A DNA stretch of 64,000 nucleotides, taken from Erysipelotrichaceae bacterium (GTDB taxonomy: Bacteria > Bacillota_I > Bacilli_A > Erysipelotrichales > Erysipelotrichaceae). The notes under the pieces were generated by a model that was not told where the DNA came from, did no database searches, and saw nothing but the letters and a program-made list of their open reading frames with translations. Shown piece after piece: positions 8,182 to 18,747 of this stretch. The number at the start of each line of letters is the position of its first letter. The first letter of the stretch is position 1. The position numbers and the translations under genes are program-made. The DNA is taken from assembly GCA_030526485.1 (NCBI GenBank), contig JAUNCS010000003.1, positions 21,505 through 85,504 of the forward strand, given 5' to 3'.

Positions 8182-10624
8182 GAAAAAGTCTCTTTGGAAT
8201 ATACTTTCTTCATTTGCCTATGTGCTATTATCTTTGGCACTGATTGCGGTACTAATGAACAGTGGCACTTATCCGGATGGGGAAAACACAATGTATCATC
8301 TATACAGGGCAGAGCTGCTTCTTAATAATCTTAAGAATGGCCAATTCTTTGTATACTATGATCCAACACTATATAACGGCACAGAAATTCTGCGCTATTT
8401 TGGTGTGCTTCCAAGTTACTTTATGGCTCTTGTAAGATACTTTGCAGGTGGTGTGGGTAATACCTATCTTATCTATACGGCTTTGATTTATTTTGTCTCA
8501 GCTACCATTATTTATCATCTTTCTATAAAACTTAGACCAAATAGCTACTTAAGCAGTTTTATTCTGGGTGCTATCTGGTTTTATCTGCCAACAAACCTGT
8601 TTATCTGGTTTAGAAATGGTGATTTATCAGGTGCTACTGGCCTATTGATCTTTGTGCCATTAATTTATTATTACGTTAAAAAATATATTGAAAAAGCTGA
8701 TCACAAGAGTCTTATGTCTATCGCCTTATATATGGCCATACTTACACTATGTGAAGAATCATATGCGATGATGACACTCTTTGTGAAAGCTCTATATTTA
8801 TTGCTGTTAGCTATTACTGGTGAGGGAAAGAAACATTGTATGTACGCTTTCTTATCTTCGCTATTAGGCATAGGTTTGGTAGCTTTCTACTTTATCCCTG
8901 CCTTTACTGGCAATATCAATTATTTTGAACAGAGTGAGGGCTTAAAAATTAATTACCAAAGTATCTTTGTAAGTCTTAATCCACTAAAAAGAATCTTTGA
9001 AGATGGAAGACATATGTACTTTGGTTTATCGCTGGTCTTTATTGCCTTATTACAGTTTCTGTTTGGCAGAAAAGAAAACAGAGCCAACTCCTTATGTTTC
9101 TTAATCTGTTTATTCTTATCTTCATATATCTTCTATGAGGTTATGAGTTATTTATCACTGAGTGGAATTTTGAAAATGATTTATGTCTTCGCGATAAGCG
9201 CAGCTCTTCTGTATGTTGATTTGTTATCGTGGTTCAGTTTAAGAAAAAGTGTTCTAGCATTAATCATCGCCTTATTAATCATGGATATCGTTCCATCATT
9301 CTCAATGGTAAGCGGCAATTATTCTGGTATTTCCGAAACCAAACGCTTTAGAGAGATTGAAGAATATGTTTATATCGATAAGGCCAAAGAATTGGGGCAA
9401 AACAGGATTGCTTTATTGGACAACGGTATGCTTTCGTCTTTAGGCACTTATCTGGTAAGTGAAGATGGTAATGAAGCAATTATGGGTACCGGCTGGAATG
9501 CGTCTATGACCAAACGAAATACCCGCATGCTTTATGAAAGTCTGGAAAATGGCAATTATCTTTATCTGTTTGACCGTCTATTAAGTTATGGTGCTGATAT
9601 GGTGATTGTTAAAGCCGATCAGATTGGTGGTGGCGATATCGAAGAAAGACAAAAACTAAAGGAAGCTGCTGAAAGACTTGGCTATATTCGTATCGCTAGA
9701 AGTGATGACTATCATTTATACCGATATCCTGTTGATGGCAAGTATGGTGTTGTTTCTACTTATAGATATCTGGCTATTGGCCGTGATGCAGAAAACATTT
9801 GTGAGACCTTCCCGGCATTTGAATTAGCTGATAGCGATAATCTATCGTATTATACCTATGAAGACCTGATCAAATATGAAGTTATCTATCTGGCGGGCTT
9901 TGACTACGATGACCGCAGTGAGGCTGAAGAACTGGTAAAGAGGCTATCAGAAAATGGTGTAAACATCATTATTGAAGCTGACGGTATTCCTGAAGACAAG
10001 ATCACCAGAAATCAGGCTTTTCTAAATCTTGAATGCCAGCCAATTAAGTTCCGCTTTGGCTATCCGGATATGGAAACGGTTCTGGGTTCAATCAATCCAC
10101 AGCTTTTCCCGGAAGAATATGAGGAATGGGAAACTGTCTATGTCAACGGATTGGATGAAGTTTACGGTATCGTCAAGGCCGATGAGACTGAACTGCCTTT
10201 TATAGGTAAAACCCTTAATGACAACATCTATGTCGTAGGCTTTAGACTTACTCAGTTCTATGGTTTGACTGGTGATGAGGGTGTTGGTGAATTATTATCA
10301 TTGGTTACAAAGGTAAGTGGCGATGAACTGCCAGAAAGAGAAATTGTTAAGATTGACGTTCAAAAAAGATTTAATGGCTTAACTATAAATACTGATAAAG
10401 AGGGTGTAAAGATTCCTTATGCTTATGCGCCATCTTTAAAAATAAAAGAAAACTATACAACGCATAATAGTTTATTATTAATGAAAGAGAAGACAATGAC
10501 TATTACTTATCATCTGACTGCTGTTCAATATTTATCCTGGGCAGTAAGTTTAATGAGTTTAGTGTTATTGCTGTATATGCGAAAAATTGTCAAAACAGGC
10601 ATCAAAAAGGAGGAAGATGAATGA
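8174..10624 (+). CDS. PTPS-related large integral membrane protein (GT-C/YfhO-like)
   Basis: An 816-residue polytopic protein. The first ~410 residues hold about ten or more hydrophobic segments with a luminal-type first loop (MYHLYRAELL and YDPTLYNGTEILRYFG), as in the membrane-protein family named 6-pyruvoyl-tetrahydropterin-synthase-related. These resemble GT-C glycosyltransferases that use lipid-linked sugars. A soluble extracytoplasmic region of about 350 residues follows, then a final membrane helix and a basic end (RKIVKTGIKKEEDE). The family name comes from its co-occurrence with PTPS-like genes, as here. A role in flipping, transferring or modifying an extracellular glycan is inference. 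The stop overlaps the next start (ATGA). Confidence 0.75.
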   Translation: MAKKKSLWNILSSFAYVLLSLALIAVLMNSGTYPDGENTMYHLYRAELLLNNLKNGQFFVYYDPTLYNGTEILRYFGVLPSYFMALVRYFAGGVGNTYLIYTALIYFVSATIIYHLSIKLRPNSYLSSFILGAIWFYLPTNLFIWFRNGDLSGATGLLIFVPLIYYYVKKYIEKADHKSLMSIALYMAILTLCEESYAMMTLFVKALYLLLLAITGEGKKHCMYAFLSSLLGIGLVAFYFIPAFTGNINYFEQSEGLKINYQSIFVSLNPLKRIFEDGRHMYFGLSLVFIALLQFLFGRKENRANSLCFLICLFLSSYIFYEVMSYLSLSGILKMIYVFAISAALLYVDLLSWFSLRKSVLALIIALLIMDIVPSFSMVSGNYSGISETKRFREIEEYVYIDKAKELGQNRIALLDNGMLSSLGTYLVSEDGNEAIMGTGWNASMTKRNTRMLYESLENGNYLYLFDRLLSYGADMVIVKADQIGGGDIEERQKLKEAAERLGYIRIARSDDYHLYRYPVDGKYGVVSTYRYLAIGRDAENICETFPAFELADSDNLSYYTYEDLIKYEVIYLAGFDYDDRSEAEELVKRLSENGVNIIIEADGIPEDKITRNQAFLNLECQPIKFRFGYPDMETVLGSINPQLFPEEYEEWETVYVNGLDEVYGIVKADETELPFIGKTLNDNIYVVGFRLTQFYGLTGDEGVGELLSLVTKVSGDELPEREIVKIDVQKRFNGLTINTDKEGVKIPYAYAPSLKIKENYTTHNSLLLMKEKTMTITYHLTAVQYLSWAVSLMSLVLLLYMRKIVKTGIKKEEDE

Positions 10625-12642
10625 AGAAGATGATATATAAGATTTCCACTGTCCTATTAAGTGTTTTATTACTTGTTGGTGTTGTGGCGTATAAAGAATC
10701 TGCTCCTTTATATGCAGACATCAATCTGAATGTAGCAGTACAAAACAATAGTGATGACTTAACCTTTAATGTGAAGGGCAATATCGATAATTCAGGCTGG
10801 TACTACTATTTTAAAGAAATTACTTTAAACTATGCCGATAATTCTACCAAGACTTTACAGCTTACTATTAATGCCGCCCAAAACACAGTTAACACAGGCA
10901 TTAACTGGGCTGCTATCAACAGTGAAACAAGCTTTATCAGTGCTGATATGAACAGTGGCAGTGTTGAATTTAACTGTAAGATCAGTAAGGGTGATTTAGG
11001 AAATGTTACTTCAATTACTGTTGATGGCAAGACTATCGAATTAAACAGTACTGGTGATAGTGGGGACAATAATCCAGTTACGCCACAAGCTCCAGAAAAG
11101 ACACCGGACACAGAAGGTAAGATTACCATTGATGGAACTGTTAAAGACTGGATTAATGTGCCAGCTATTAATGTAGAAAATGATACTGATATTTCTTCAA
11201 TGAAGATGGCTATGGATACAGATGGTAATCTATACGTTGAATTTGAAGGTACAGCTCCAAGTGAGTGGTATGGCAACTACCAGTGGAAGCAGTTTGTGAT
11301 TAAAAGTGGTGACCAGACCAAGACTATGCAGATTGCCAATATTGAAAACAAGGCTTTCTTTAATAAGGCTCAGGGTAATTCGGCAGCACCATATTATGTA
11401 GAATTTATGATTCCTGCTTCACAGTTAAGCGAACCATTCTCAGTAGAACTTGGTGGACTAACTGTTAATTCTATTGATTTACCAATTCTTAATGGTGTAG
11501 ATGCAACGCCGGCTGAAGATAATACCTATAAGGGAATCACCATTGATGGAACCTTCGAAGACTGGAATGGTGTTAAGAAAACACCTTCTATCTGTCCGAG
11601 TGAGGCCCACCCAGACTGTTTAAGTGAAACAGCTATGGTCTTTGATGGCGATATGGTTTATATCTATATCAAAGAAGGTGCATGGCGTGGTGCTTATCAG
11701 GCTGGTATGAAAAGTAATGGCCGTTGGGAAATTACTACGGACTTAGGTAGACATATTGTTTTCCAGTTTAATGAAACAAATACGGAAGTATCGGGTTTAC
11801 CTGGAATCAGCGCAAAACATGTTGGTGCTGAATGGGAAATTGCTATTCCAGCTGATCAGCTTCCTTTATATAAGAACACTATTAACTTAGGCTTGTATGG
11901 TGTAGACGCTGATTCACCAGCTCCATTTATTACAGGTGTAGCTAATCTGAATGGTTCTAAGGGTCCAGCAGGTGAAGAGTCACCAATTGTTATTGATGGT
12001 TCATATGGCGACTGGACTAACTATCCAAGTGGCTACTATGAATATGCAGGTGATGGTACTCAGGTTGATATCATTGACTCATTAACTTCAATCACTACCG
12101 ATGGCAAGACTATGTATCAGTATGTTGAAACAGAATATGTAAGACATTTGGGTGGTATCAGTGGTATTGAATTAACCAAGGCTATTCATATCAGATTAAA
12201 TAATAACGATAACTATATAATTGAACCTAGAATTATTGATATTGATGATCAGGGCAATATCGGCTGGAATCCAACTTTAGAAGGACTGTCTCCTGGAACA
12301 TATCGCTTTGGCATTACCGATACAAGTTCCTGGACTGATAATATTACTAATATTCCCGAACTAGAAGCAGTAGGTGGCAAGTTCTATGGCTATATGTATC
12401 TTACTATCGGTGCTGATGGCAAGAACAAATGCGAATTCAGCTTTGACTTAGAAAAAGCTGCTGAACATGTTGGTATCAAGGCTGATGATATTACAATGGT
12501 TGAATCTAACTTTGGCCGTCTAGGTAACCAGTGGGTGGCAACTACCGGCGCTTCATCAGGCCCGGTACTGGGAATTGTTCTGTGTCTATTAACAGTTGCG
12601 GCTGTTTATTACTTCAATAACAAAAAGAAGAAGACTATATAA
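10621..12642 (+). CDS. Firmicu-CTERM-type surface protein with three CBM9-like repeats, probable XrtG substrate
   Basis: A 673-residue exported protein. It has a signal peptide (about 1-31, probable cleavage after LYA) and a beta-rich N-terminal domain (about 32-145). Three repeats follow, each opening with an I(T/V)IDG-x-DW signature (near residues 168, 307 and 457), typical of CBM9-like/DOMON-type carbohydrate-binding modules. The C-terminus has a Ser-Gly-Pro stretch (ASSGPVLG), one hydrophobic helix and a KKKKTI basic end: the tripartite layout of a CTERM sorting signal and a good match for the Firmicu-CTERM signal paired with XrtG. It is the last gene of the XrtG operon. Processing by XrtG is inferred from context. 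It ends at the convergent terminator. Confidence 0.85.
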   Translation: MKKMIYKISTVLLSVLLLVGVVAYKESAPLYADINLNVAVQNNSDDLTFNVKGNIDNSGWYYYFKEITLNYADNSTKTLQLTINAAQNTVNTGINWAAINSETSFISADMNSGSVEFNCKISKGDLGNVTSITVDGKTIELNSTGDSGDNNPVTPQAPEKTPDTEGKITIDGTVKDWINVPAINVENDTDISSMKMAMDTDGNLYVEFEGTAPSEWYGNYQWKQFVIKSGDQTKTMQIANIENKAFFNKAQGNSAAPYYVEFMIPASQLSEPFSVELGGLTVNSIDLPILNGVDATPAEDNTYKGITIDGTFEDWNGVKKTPSICPSEAHPDCLSETAMVFDGDMVYIYIKEGAWRGAYQAGMKSNGRWEITTDLGRHIVFQFNETNTEVSGLPGISAKHVGAEWEIAIPADQLPLYKNTINLGLYGVDADSPAPFITGVANLNGSKGPAGEESPIVIDGSYGDWTNYPSGYYEYAGDGTQVDIIDSLTSITTDGKTMYQYVETEYVRHLGGISGIELTKAIHIRLNNNDNYIIEPRIIDIDDQGNIGWNPTLEGLSPGTYRFGITDTSSWTDNITNIPELEAVGGKFYGYMYLTIGADGKNKCEFSFDLEKAAEHVGIKADDITMVESNFGRLGNQWVATTGASSGPVLGIVLCLLTVAAVYYFNNKKKKTI

Positions 12643-12675
12643 AAATGAGCGTATATCGATTTGATATACGCTTTT
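12641..12675. terminator. Bidirectional terminator between the exosortase and exopolysaccharide operons
   Basis: A perfect 9-bp stem GCGTATATC/GATATACGC (12649-12657 with 12663-12671) with a 5-nt loop is flanked by AAAAA on the left and TTTT on the right. It can therefore stop transcription from both converging operons, whose coding ends are only 31 nt apart. Confidence 0.9.
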
Positions 12676-14071
12676 ACTTTGTGAACTTCTTTCTTTGAAT
12701 TTTACCCCACTTGGTATTGTTGATATTAGAGAATAAGGCTCTCATTCTAACAAATGATAAGACTGGTCTTAAGAAGATGATTTCTAAGATTGAAATAAAG
12801 AAGGCTCTTACATGATCAAATAAGTTGGCTTCCAAGTCCGTAGTCTGGGTTCTTGAGAAGAAGGCAGTATTAGATATTACAACACCATAGAGTGTATAGA
12901 AGAGGGTGAAGAATATCATATATCTCACATTTAATAATTCGAAACAGTATGCCAGTATGACGGTAAATAAACCAAACATTTCAATGACTGGTGTATATAG
13001 CTCATAAAGTAAGAAGTAGGTATAGGATATTACTGATAATAAGCCAAATTCCTGAGAGGCAAATAGACGGCGATGACTGGCCATACTCTGTCTTAGGCCT
13101 AAGTGCCAGCGTCTACGCTGTTTGCATAAATCTGAGAGCTTTTCTGGGGCCTGCGTCCAACATATGGCGTCAGTTGCATACTTTATACGATATGATGTCT
13201 GATTTACTGCACAATATTCATGAAGTCTTAATACCAGCTCCATATCTTCACCAACCGTACCAGCATTATAACCGCCAGCCTGTATTACTATATCTTTCTT
13301 AAATAAACCAAAGGCACCCGAGATAATCATGGAACCATTAAATTTATCAAATAAAATTCTGGTAGCCAGGAAGGTTCTATCATATTCAATTACCTGCATG
13401 GCTGCAATTAAGTTTTTTGGAATCTTAATCTTTTTAACGACACCTTTTTCAATAATTGAGTCATTACATGGTCTGACAGAGCCACCAACCGCGACAACAT
13501 TAGAGTCGGTTAAAATAGGCTGAACGATACGATAGATAGAATCTTTCTGTAATAAGCTGTCCGCATCCATGCAGACAAAGTACGGAAATCTTGAAGCGTT
13601 AATGCCCATATTAAGCGCATCAGCCTTACCGCCATTTACTTTATTAATAAGCGTTAAATTAATTCTTCCCACCTTGGTCTCATATACCGAAACAACATCC
13701 TTACAAGGTAACTGTATACGGATAGGACGTCTGGTTTCGATTAAATTAAATTCCTTAATTAGACTCTCAGCTGTATCATCAGTACTGCCATCGTTTACTA
13801 CTACTATTTCAAATAAGGAGTAATCAAGATTAAGTAAAGAATATACCGTATCACATACCGTCATACCCTCGTTATGAGCGGGCACCAGGATTGATACTGG
13901 TATATAGGCATTTTCTGATAAGACACCTCTTAAGTACTGCAGACGCTTGGAAGAATTTAATTCATAAGCACCAACAATAACTGAGATTATCTGAAAGCTG
14001 GCATAGCCTATCAGGTAGGCAATAAAGAAATACATTACATAGTCTAAAAAGGTTGAAACATAAGTGATCAT
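12674..14071 (-). CDS. Membrane GT2 glycosyltransferase, probable processive exopolysaccharide synthase
   Basis: A 465-residue protein with an N-terminal membrane segment, a cytoplasmic GT2 domain and a C-terminal cluster of membrane segments, as in hyaluronan, poly-GlcNAc or cellulose-type synthases. The family motifs are visible: VNDGSTDDT (nucleotide binding), MDADS (metal-binding DxD), VGEDME (acceptor base) and QRRRW (processive-enzyme signature). The sugar polymerised cannot be read from sequence. It is the last gene of the six-gene minus-strand locus and its ATG overlaps the stop of the HEAT-repeat gene (ATGA). Confidence 0.85.
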   Translation of the reverse strand: MITYVSTFLDYVMYFFIAYLIGYASFQIISVIVGAYELNSSKRLQYLRGVLSENAYIPVSILVPAHNEGMTVCDTVYSLLNLDYSLFEIVVVNDGSTDDTAESLIKEFNLIETRRPIRIQLPCKDVVSVYETKVGRINLTLINKVNGGKADALNMGINASRFPYFVCMDADSLLQKDSIYRIVQPILTDSNVVAVGGSVRPCNDSIIEKGVVKKIKIPKNLIAAMQVIEYDRTFLATRILFDKFNGSMIISGAFGLFKKDIVIQAGGYNAGTVGEDMELVLRLHEYCAVNQTSYRIKYATDAICWTQAPEKLSDLCKQRRRWHLGLRQSMASHRRLFASQEFGLLSVISYTYFLLYELYTPVIEMFGLFTVILAYCFELLNVRYMIFFTLFYTLYGVVISNTAFFSRTQTTDLEANLFDHVRAFFISILEIIFLRPVLSFVRMRALFSNINNTKWGKIQRKKFTK

Positions 14072-15147
14072 AGATTTTCTTTCTTCCTTTCCAGCTGATA
14101 TAAAAGGGCATCTCTGGCATATTTGTCATCGCCATTAATGATTTCTGTATATACTTCTTCATTTAATTCAAAGTCTGATAAGACCTTGGCAGCATTGGTT
14201 CTAACATACCAGTATCTTGAAGACAGGTCTTTCTTTAAGACTTCAATAACTTCTTCATCCTTATAGGCGCTTAAGGCCTCGATCGCAATAGACTGGAATT
14301 CCCAACGGTACTCATCTTCACCTCTGGCCAGTTTAATAAATAAATCTCGATGAGACTCATCCTTATACTTTGAAAGATAACGGATAGCTGAAAGACGAAT
14401 CTCATCATCATATTTCTTACTCTTATAGATTTCTAAGAATTCCTTTGTATATGAACCATTATTGAAACGGATATAGTTAGAACAGCTTAACTGTATTTCG
14501 TCATTAAAACTATCAAAGTTTTCTATTAAAGCAGAACACAGTTCATCCTTGTTTTTATAGACCGTTAATAACTCAGTAAGAGCTCTTTGCTGGAAAGAGA
14601 GATTCTGCTTGGAAGAAATATACTTTAGCGCATGAATCAGAAAATCAATCTTACCGGTATTGGAAATAGCCTCTAATGCCTGATATCGACAATAAATAGA
14701 AGGGTGTTCCAGCATTCTGAATATCAGTCTTTTTAAAGCCTTGTTCTTTAGATTTAATAGTTCAAACTGCTTCACAAAAGAAATCAGATAAGAAGTTTTT
14801 ACGACATCATCTTTAGTCTTGTTAAAAAGAATAAAGATGACTTCTAATGAATCATTAAGATATTTTTTTATTTCTATTGGATGTCTCTCATTAAGGGAAA
14901 CTACCGCTTCCTTATAAGCACGCATACTGACAATAGAATTTAAGTTTTTTGAGAGATATTTAATATGCTTCTTGGAAACCTCTTCTTTTTCCGTTTCCTC
15001 TTTTATCAGGATTGAATATCTTCTGAATAAGACATCAAAGCGCCTGTTTGAATAGCTGGTATAAAGCACAGTAAAAATATCAAAGAGAATCATTGATAGG
15101 GCAACTATACTATAGATAATTAATAATAACTGTGCTTTTGACTGCAT
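14068..15147 (-). CDS. Membrane-anchored HEAT-repeat-like protein
   Basis: A 359-residue protein with one N-terminal membrane helix (about 5-32) followed by a long alpha-helical part. The C-terminal two thirds show repeated helix-pair units of HEAT/PBS-lyase type (for example SSRYWYVRTNAAKVLSDFE and similar LSAIRYLSKY units). Such proteins act as scaffolds. Its start overlaps the stop of the glycoside hydrolase (TAATG) and its end overlaps the GT2 start, so a role as a partner of the polysaccharide synthase is likely. No enzyme motif is seen. Confidence 0.72.
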   Translation of the reverse strand: MQSKAQLLLIIYSIVALSMILFDIFTVLYTSYSNRRFDVLFRRYSILIKEETEKEEVSKKHIKYLSKNLNSIVSMRAYKEAVVSLNERHPIEIKKYLNDSLEVIFILFNKTKDDVVKTSYLISFVKQFELLNLKNKALKRLIFRMLEHPSIYCRYQALEAISNTGKIDFLIHALKYISSKQNLSFQQRALTELLTVYKNKDELCSALIENFDSFNDEIQLSCSNYIRFNNGSYTKEFLEIYKSKKYDDEIRLSAIRYLSKYKDESHRDLFIKLARGEDEYRWEFQSIAIEALSAYKDEEVIEVLKKDLSSRYWYVRTNAAKVLSDFELNEEVYTEIINGDDKYARDALLYQLERKKENL

Positions 15148-17285
15148 TACTTAGTCCATTCTTCTTTCAATATGTAATAAGACGCTTTAAGTCTTTCATG
15201 ATATGTTGGCTTATTGCCCCAAGACTTTAGAGTATAAGGAGCCATAGCGATGGTTTCACCATCCTTGGCTAAACCGACATAAATATCCTTAATTTTAATT
15301 GATTCTACCCCGTAATGTTTGAAGTAGTCATCATGAATCATTCTCTTGCTTGGATCAGAGAAATTTAATAACTGATAAGGTATCTTTAATTCAATTCCAC
15401 TTCCATTTACATAGAAGTCAGCCAGCGAATCAAATTCCTCATAATCAGGATTACAGATGCCATATCTGAATAAACCAGTATTAAATAATGTGGCATCATT
15501 TTCTTCAATTCTTGAATACTGCAGCAACATCTCAACCTTATAAAAGACATCACTGTCGATTGCCGGCATATTTTCCTTAAAGTAAATACTTGTATGATAA
15601 ATAGCTTCTGAATAAGTAGCCCTTAAGACATCGTATCTTTGCTGTACATAAAGCTGGGTATTGTCCTTGCCATCAATTTCTAAGACAAAGTCGATTGGTC
15701 TATCACTGTAGATATTTTGATAATTATTAGAACCACTGTTTGGCGTGATATCCAATAATAGATCTAACTTATCATTTTCAAAATCAAAGTCTTTATCTTC
15801 GATATAGAAGTAAAGATATCTTTCATCCTGTTTCATATAAAGGGAACGATTGTTTTCACTGTAGACCAGATCACTTTCATCCCACTCTGAGAAATCACCA
15901 TCAACATAACTGATACATTTATCCTTACCTGGATCAAAAGATAATAAACCGAAGTACTGTTCGTTGGTCTGATAATCTGACCAGTAAGGGGTTCTAGTTA
16001 AATCGATGGCGTGCATAGTATTCCAGGTTCTTTTAAACCACTCATCCTGCCAGGTAAAGACCATACCGCCTGCACAACCGCTGTCCATAATATCTTCATA
16101 ACAGCTTAATAAAGCCTGCCCCTGTTCAGACTCTGACATATGACCCTGATTACGATTGGTATTGGCATCAAGCTGGGCAATACCACGACCGGTACTGACA
16201 CCAAATTCAGCAATTAATACCGGATAAGTATGATGCTTTGTCAAAGCAGTCAAATAAGCCTTGTAGGAATTATAAACGCCTTCTTCATTGATGAAGTCTT
16301 CCTTATTTAAACCATAAACTGAAATATCATCAATCAGATTAAAATAATCCGGGAAGTAAGGGTATGCGTGATATGAGGCAAAGATACCAGTCTTAAATGT
16401 ATCCTTAGCTCTTATATGTTCCACATCGACCTTGGCAGACTTCTTAAAGAATCTTGTGACATCTTCGGGATAATCCAAAGGGTCGGTAGTAGGCCAGTTG
16501 GAGAAGCTCATTAATTTCTGCTCCCCATATCTGTCAAATTCATAGGCAATCATGCTGTCAGCAACCTGCGTAAGCATGCATTCAAAGGCTGAAGCATTCT
16601 CGGTATAAAGGAATCGGCCATCATAGTTTTGCTTACTAAAATCATCTTTATATAAGTTGTCAGTATAGGCAACAGTCTTATCTTCCCATTCAATACCAAT
16701 GATGTAACCCAGTACCCACTTGGAAATATCTTTTTTAAAGGTGCCGGAAGCACCAGCTGCCAAACCATTGGCTACCAGCTTCTTATTGCCATGTACCACA
16801 TCAACGATAGACTGACAGTCTTCTTTAAACTGCTTAAAGAATAAGTCGTCATAGGCATCAACTCTACTGTTTTGAATATAGTCGCTGATCCAGACACCAT
16901 GCAGGATGTAGATAGGTTTTTCATGACTCATATTGTAGTCATATAAGGCTTCATAGAAACTTGGATTCTGGGCAGTATAGACACGGATGGTGTTGGCACC
17001 CATTTCCCCAATCTGTTCTAGCCATCTGTCGTACTATTCTCTTTTAACGGCATATTGGGTAGAAAATTCACCTGGAATACCACTACCCAGGTTTACACCC
17101 TTAATTGTCATCGTTTCAAAAGAGTTTCCTTCTTTAATTAGAATCTGATCATTGAAAGTCTTGGCGAAATATTCTGCTTCGCTGTTTTTATTGATATCGA
17201 TATAAATGCCCTTTTGATAGTAGGCATAGTCTATTAATAATATGGTCAAAATAAGTAAGATGACTGTATAAATATATTTCTTCAT
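15147..17285 (-). pseudogene. Glycoside hydrolase (TIM barrel plus CBM9-like domain) interrupted by an in-frame amber codon
   Basis: The open frame runs from ATG 17285 for 83 codons (one membrane anchor, then MTIKGVNLGSGIPGEF) to a TAG at 17034-17036. It continues in the same frame as YDRWLEQIGEMGANTIRVY down to 15147. Without the TAG it would encode about 712 residues. The second part has TIM-barrel features with candidate acid residues in IGIEWED and IAEFGVS, and a C-terminal DGDFSEWD motif opening a CBM9-like domain, related to the repeats in the surface protein at 10621-12642. The cause may be a single-base nonsense mutation, a sequencing error or amber read-through. Several other genes here end in TAG normally, and both tRNAs in the window are tRNA-Leu. 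The 3' part alone (from ATG 17003) would lack its membrane export signal. Confidence 0.75.
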
Positions 17286-18721
17286 TATTCACTCACCTCG
17301 TTATATTTCTTATTTGAACTATCAGCACTATATTGAAGAAGGGTATCAATATTCTCATCCATCCATCTTCCTCTTCTGATTAGGTAGTCCTTATACTGAT
17401 CAATGGCATCTTCATAGGAATTGATTTCCCAGACTGGCGTCTTAGGCACATTGATTTCTGGCCACCTTTCTCTGTTTCTATCGATTGCCTCACCCAAGAA
17501 GCTGCTGGTTTCATCGACATATTTTAAAAGATTTTCTTCACTTAATAAGTCTTCTCTTAAAGCTTTATATCTATTGATGATTCTTTTATTAAATTCCTCA
17601 TCTTTCATCAGATATAAGAAAAGATAATCATTAACCAGATCAAAACCGGAAACTTCATCAGATGAGATATCCGCATTATTGGCACAGATATTAAAGTCCC
17701 AGACCGCCATCTTGTATTTACCACTTTTGTCCTTATATACATAAGTTGAGAACTGACCAGAGTCATTGTTTCCCGATAATTCATTAATGATAAAGTAGTC
17801 CACAAAAGAAGCTACATCAATATATTTTTCATAGCCAAAATCTTCACTCTTATAATCATAGGAATGAAGAGTCTTTTCAAAACGGTTATAGTCGTCAGTA
17901 ATCTTCTTTTCGATTTCCGGCGTTAACTTGGCTCTAGGATAAATAATGCCAATCTGGTTGGCATAGATATAGGTATAGTGTGTAAAGTTATCGATAGTAT
18001 ATTCCTTTTCTGGTCTATCAAGTCTTAGGATATAGCCAGAATATGAACTGCGCTTTTTCTTGACTGAAATATCGATTCTTTCTTCAGATACGCTGATTGG
18101 TGTAAGTAATAGATATAAACCATCATATTCACCATTGTTGAATAACTCTACATACTTACATGTTGGGGCATAGTCCATAATCTGACCAGCCAGGTTATAC
18201 CACATATAGTTACGCATATAGGTTTCATCGACATAGGGACCATAGAGCACATACTGGTGACCAGCTGGTAATCCTAAAACCGATATATCAATTTCATTTC
18301 CTTCTTCATCAAGGCAATTAAATTCATAACTCTTTTTTAAGAAGGCTCTACTTGAATTGCCACGAATCTTGATATTGAGATTGCCGCTTTCTGTTGGTGT
18401 ATCTAAAAGACTGTTATAGTGAATATCTGATGAATAAATATTATAAGTACCGGTAGTGATGTCTAAACCACTTTCGGTAGTAACATAGCCATCCTTATAG
18501 TTTTCGCCATTGATATAGGCACCAGGAATACTTTCATCAGTAGTAATAGAAATAATTGGTAAATGCGAAGAAAAAGAAGTAGTCTCAACAGGACTTAACT
18601 CAGGACTTTCTAAGTGTTGAGTGTAATGGCTATTGGGACGCTTGTATAAAGTGGCCTGTAATAATACAGTACTTGTTATTCCCAATAGACACACAACAGT
18701 TCCCAAGTTCTTCTTGTTCAT
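17285..18721 (-). CDS. CotH kinase family protein
   Basis: A 478-residue protein with an N-terminal hydrophobic signal/anchor (about 7-24), a low-complexity linker and a CotH domain. The family features are IRGNSSRAFLKKSY (nucleotide-binding region) and VWDFNIC (metal-binding Asp in the WDFN motif). CotH proteins are atypical kinases known from spore coats. Homologues next to VTC-domain and DUF4956 genes occur in many non-sporulating bacteria with presumed cell-surface roles. Its stop overlaps the start of the broken glycoside hydrolase. The substrate is unknown; a surface protein or polysaccharide partner from this locus is an inference. Confidence 0.85.
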   Translation of the reverse strand: MNKKNLGTVVCLLGITSTVLLQATLYKRPNSHYTQHLESPELSPVETTSFSSHLPIISITTDESIPGAYINGENYKDGYVTTESGLDITTGTYNIYSSDIHYNSLLDTPTESGNLNIKIRGNSSRAFLKKSYEFNCLDEEGNEIDISVLGLPAGHQYVLYGPYVDETYMRNYMWYNLAGQIMDYAPTCKYVELFNNGEYDGLYLLLTPISVSEERIDISVKKKRSSYSGYILRLDRPEKEYTIDNFTHYTYIYANQIGIIYPRAKLTPEIEKKITDDYNRFEKTLHSYDYKSEDFGYEKYIDVASFVDYFIINELSGNNDSGQFSTYVYKDKSGKYKMAVWDFNICANNADISSDEVSGFDLVNDYLFLYLMKDEEFNKRIINRYKALREDLLSEENLLKYVDETSSFLGEAIDRNRERWPEINVPKTPVWEINSYEDAIDQYKDYLIRRGRWMDENIDTLLQYSADSSNKKYNEVSE

Positions 18722-18747
18722 GACTGCTTCTCCTAAATAGTTAATAG

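Noticed and set aside
10830..11276. 148-codon minus-strand ORF inside the surface-protein gene
   Set aside because: It is a shadow of the plus-strand coding frame (repetitive composition, no ribosome binding site, no recognisable domain).
17034..17285. Separate small membrane-protein gene of 83 codons
   Set aside because: The reading frame continues unchanged past the TAG into the hydrolase and the translation flows naturally, so it is the 5' part of one broken gene.
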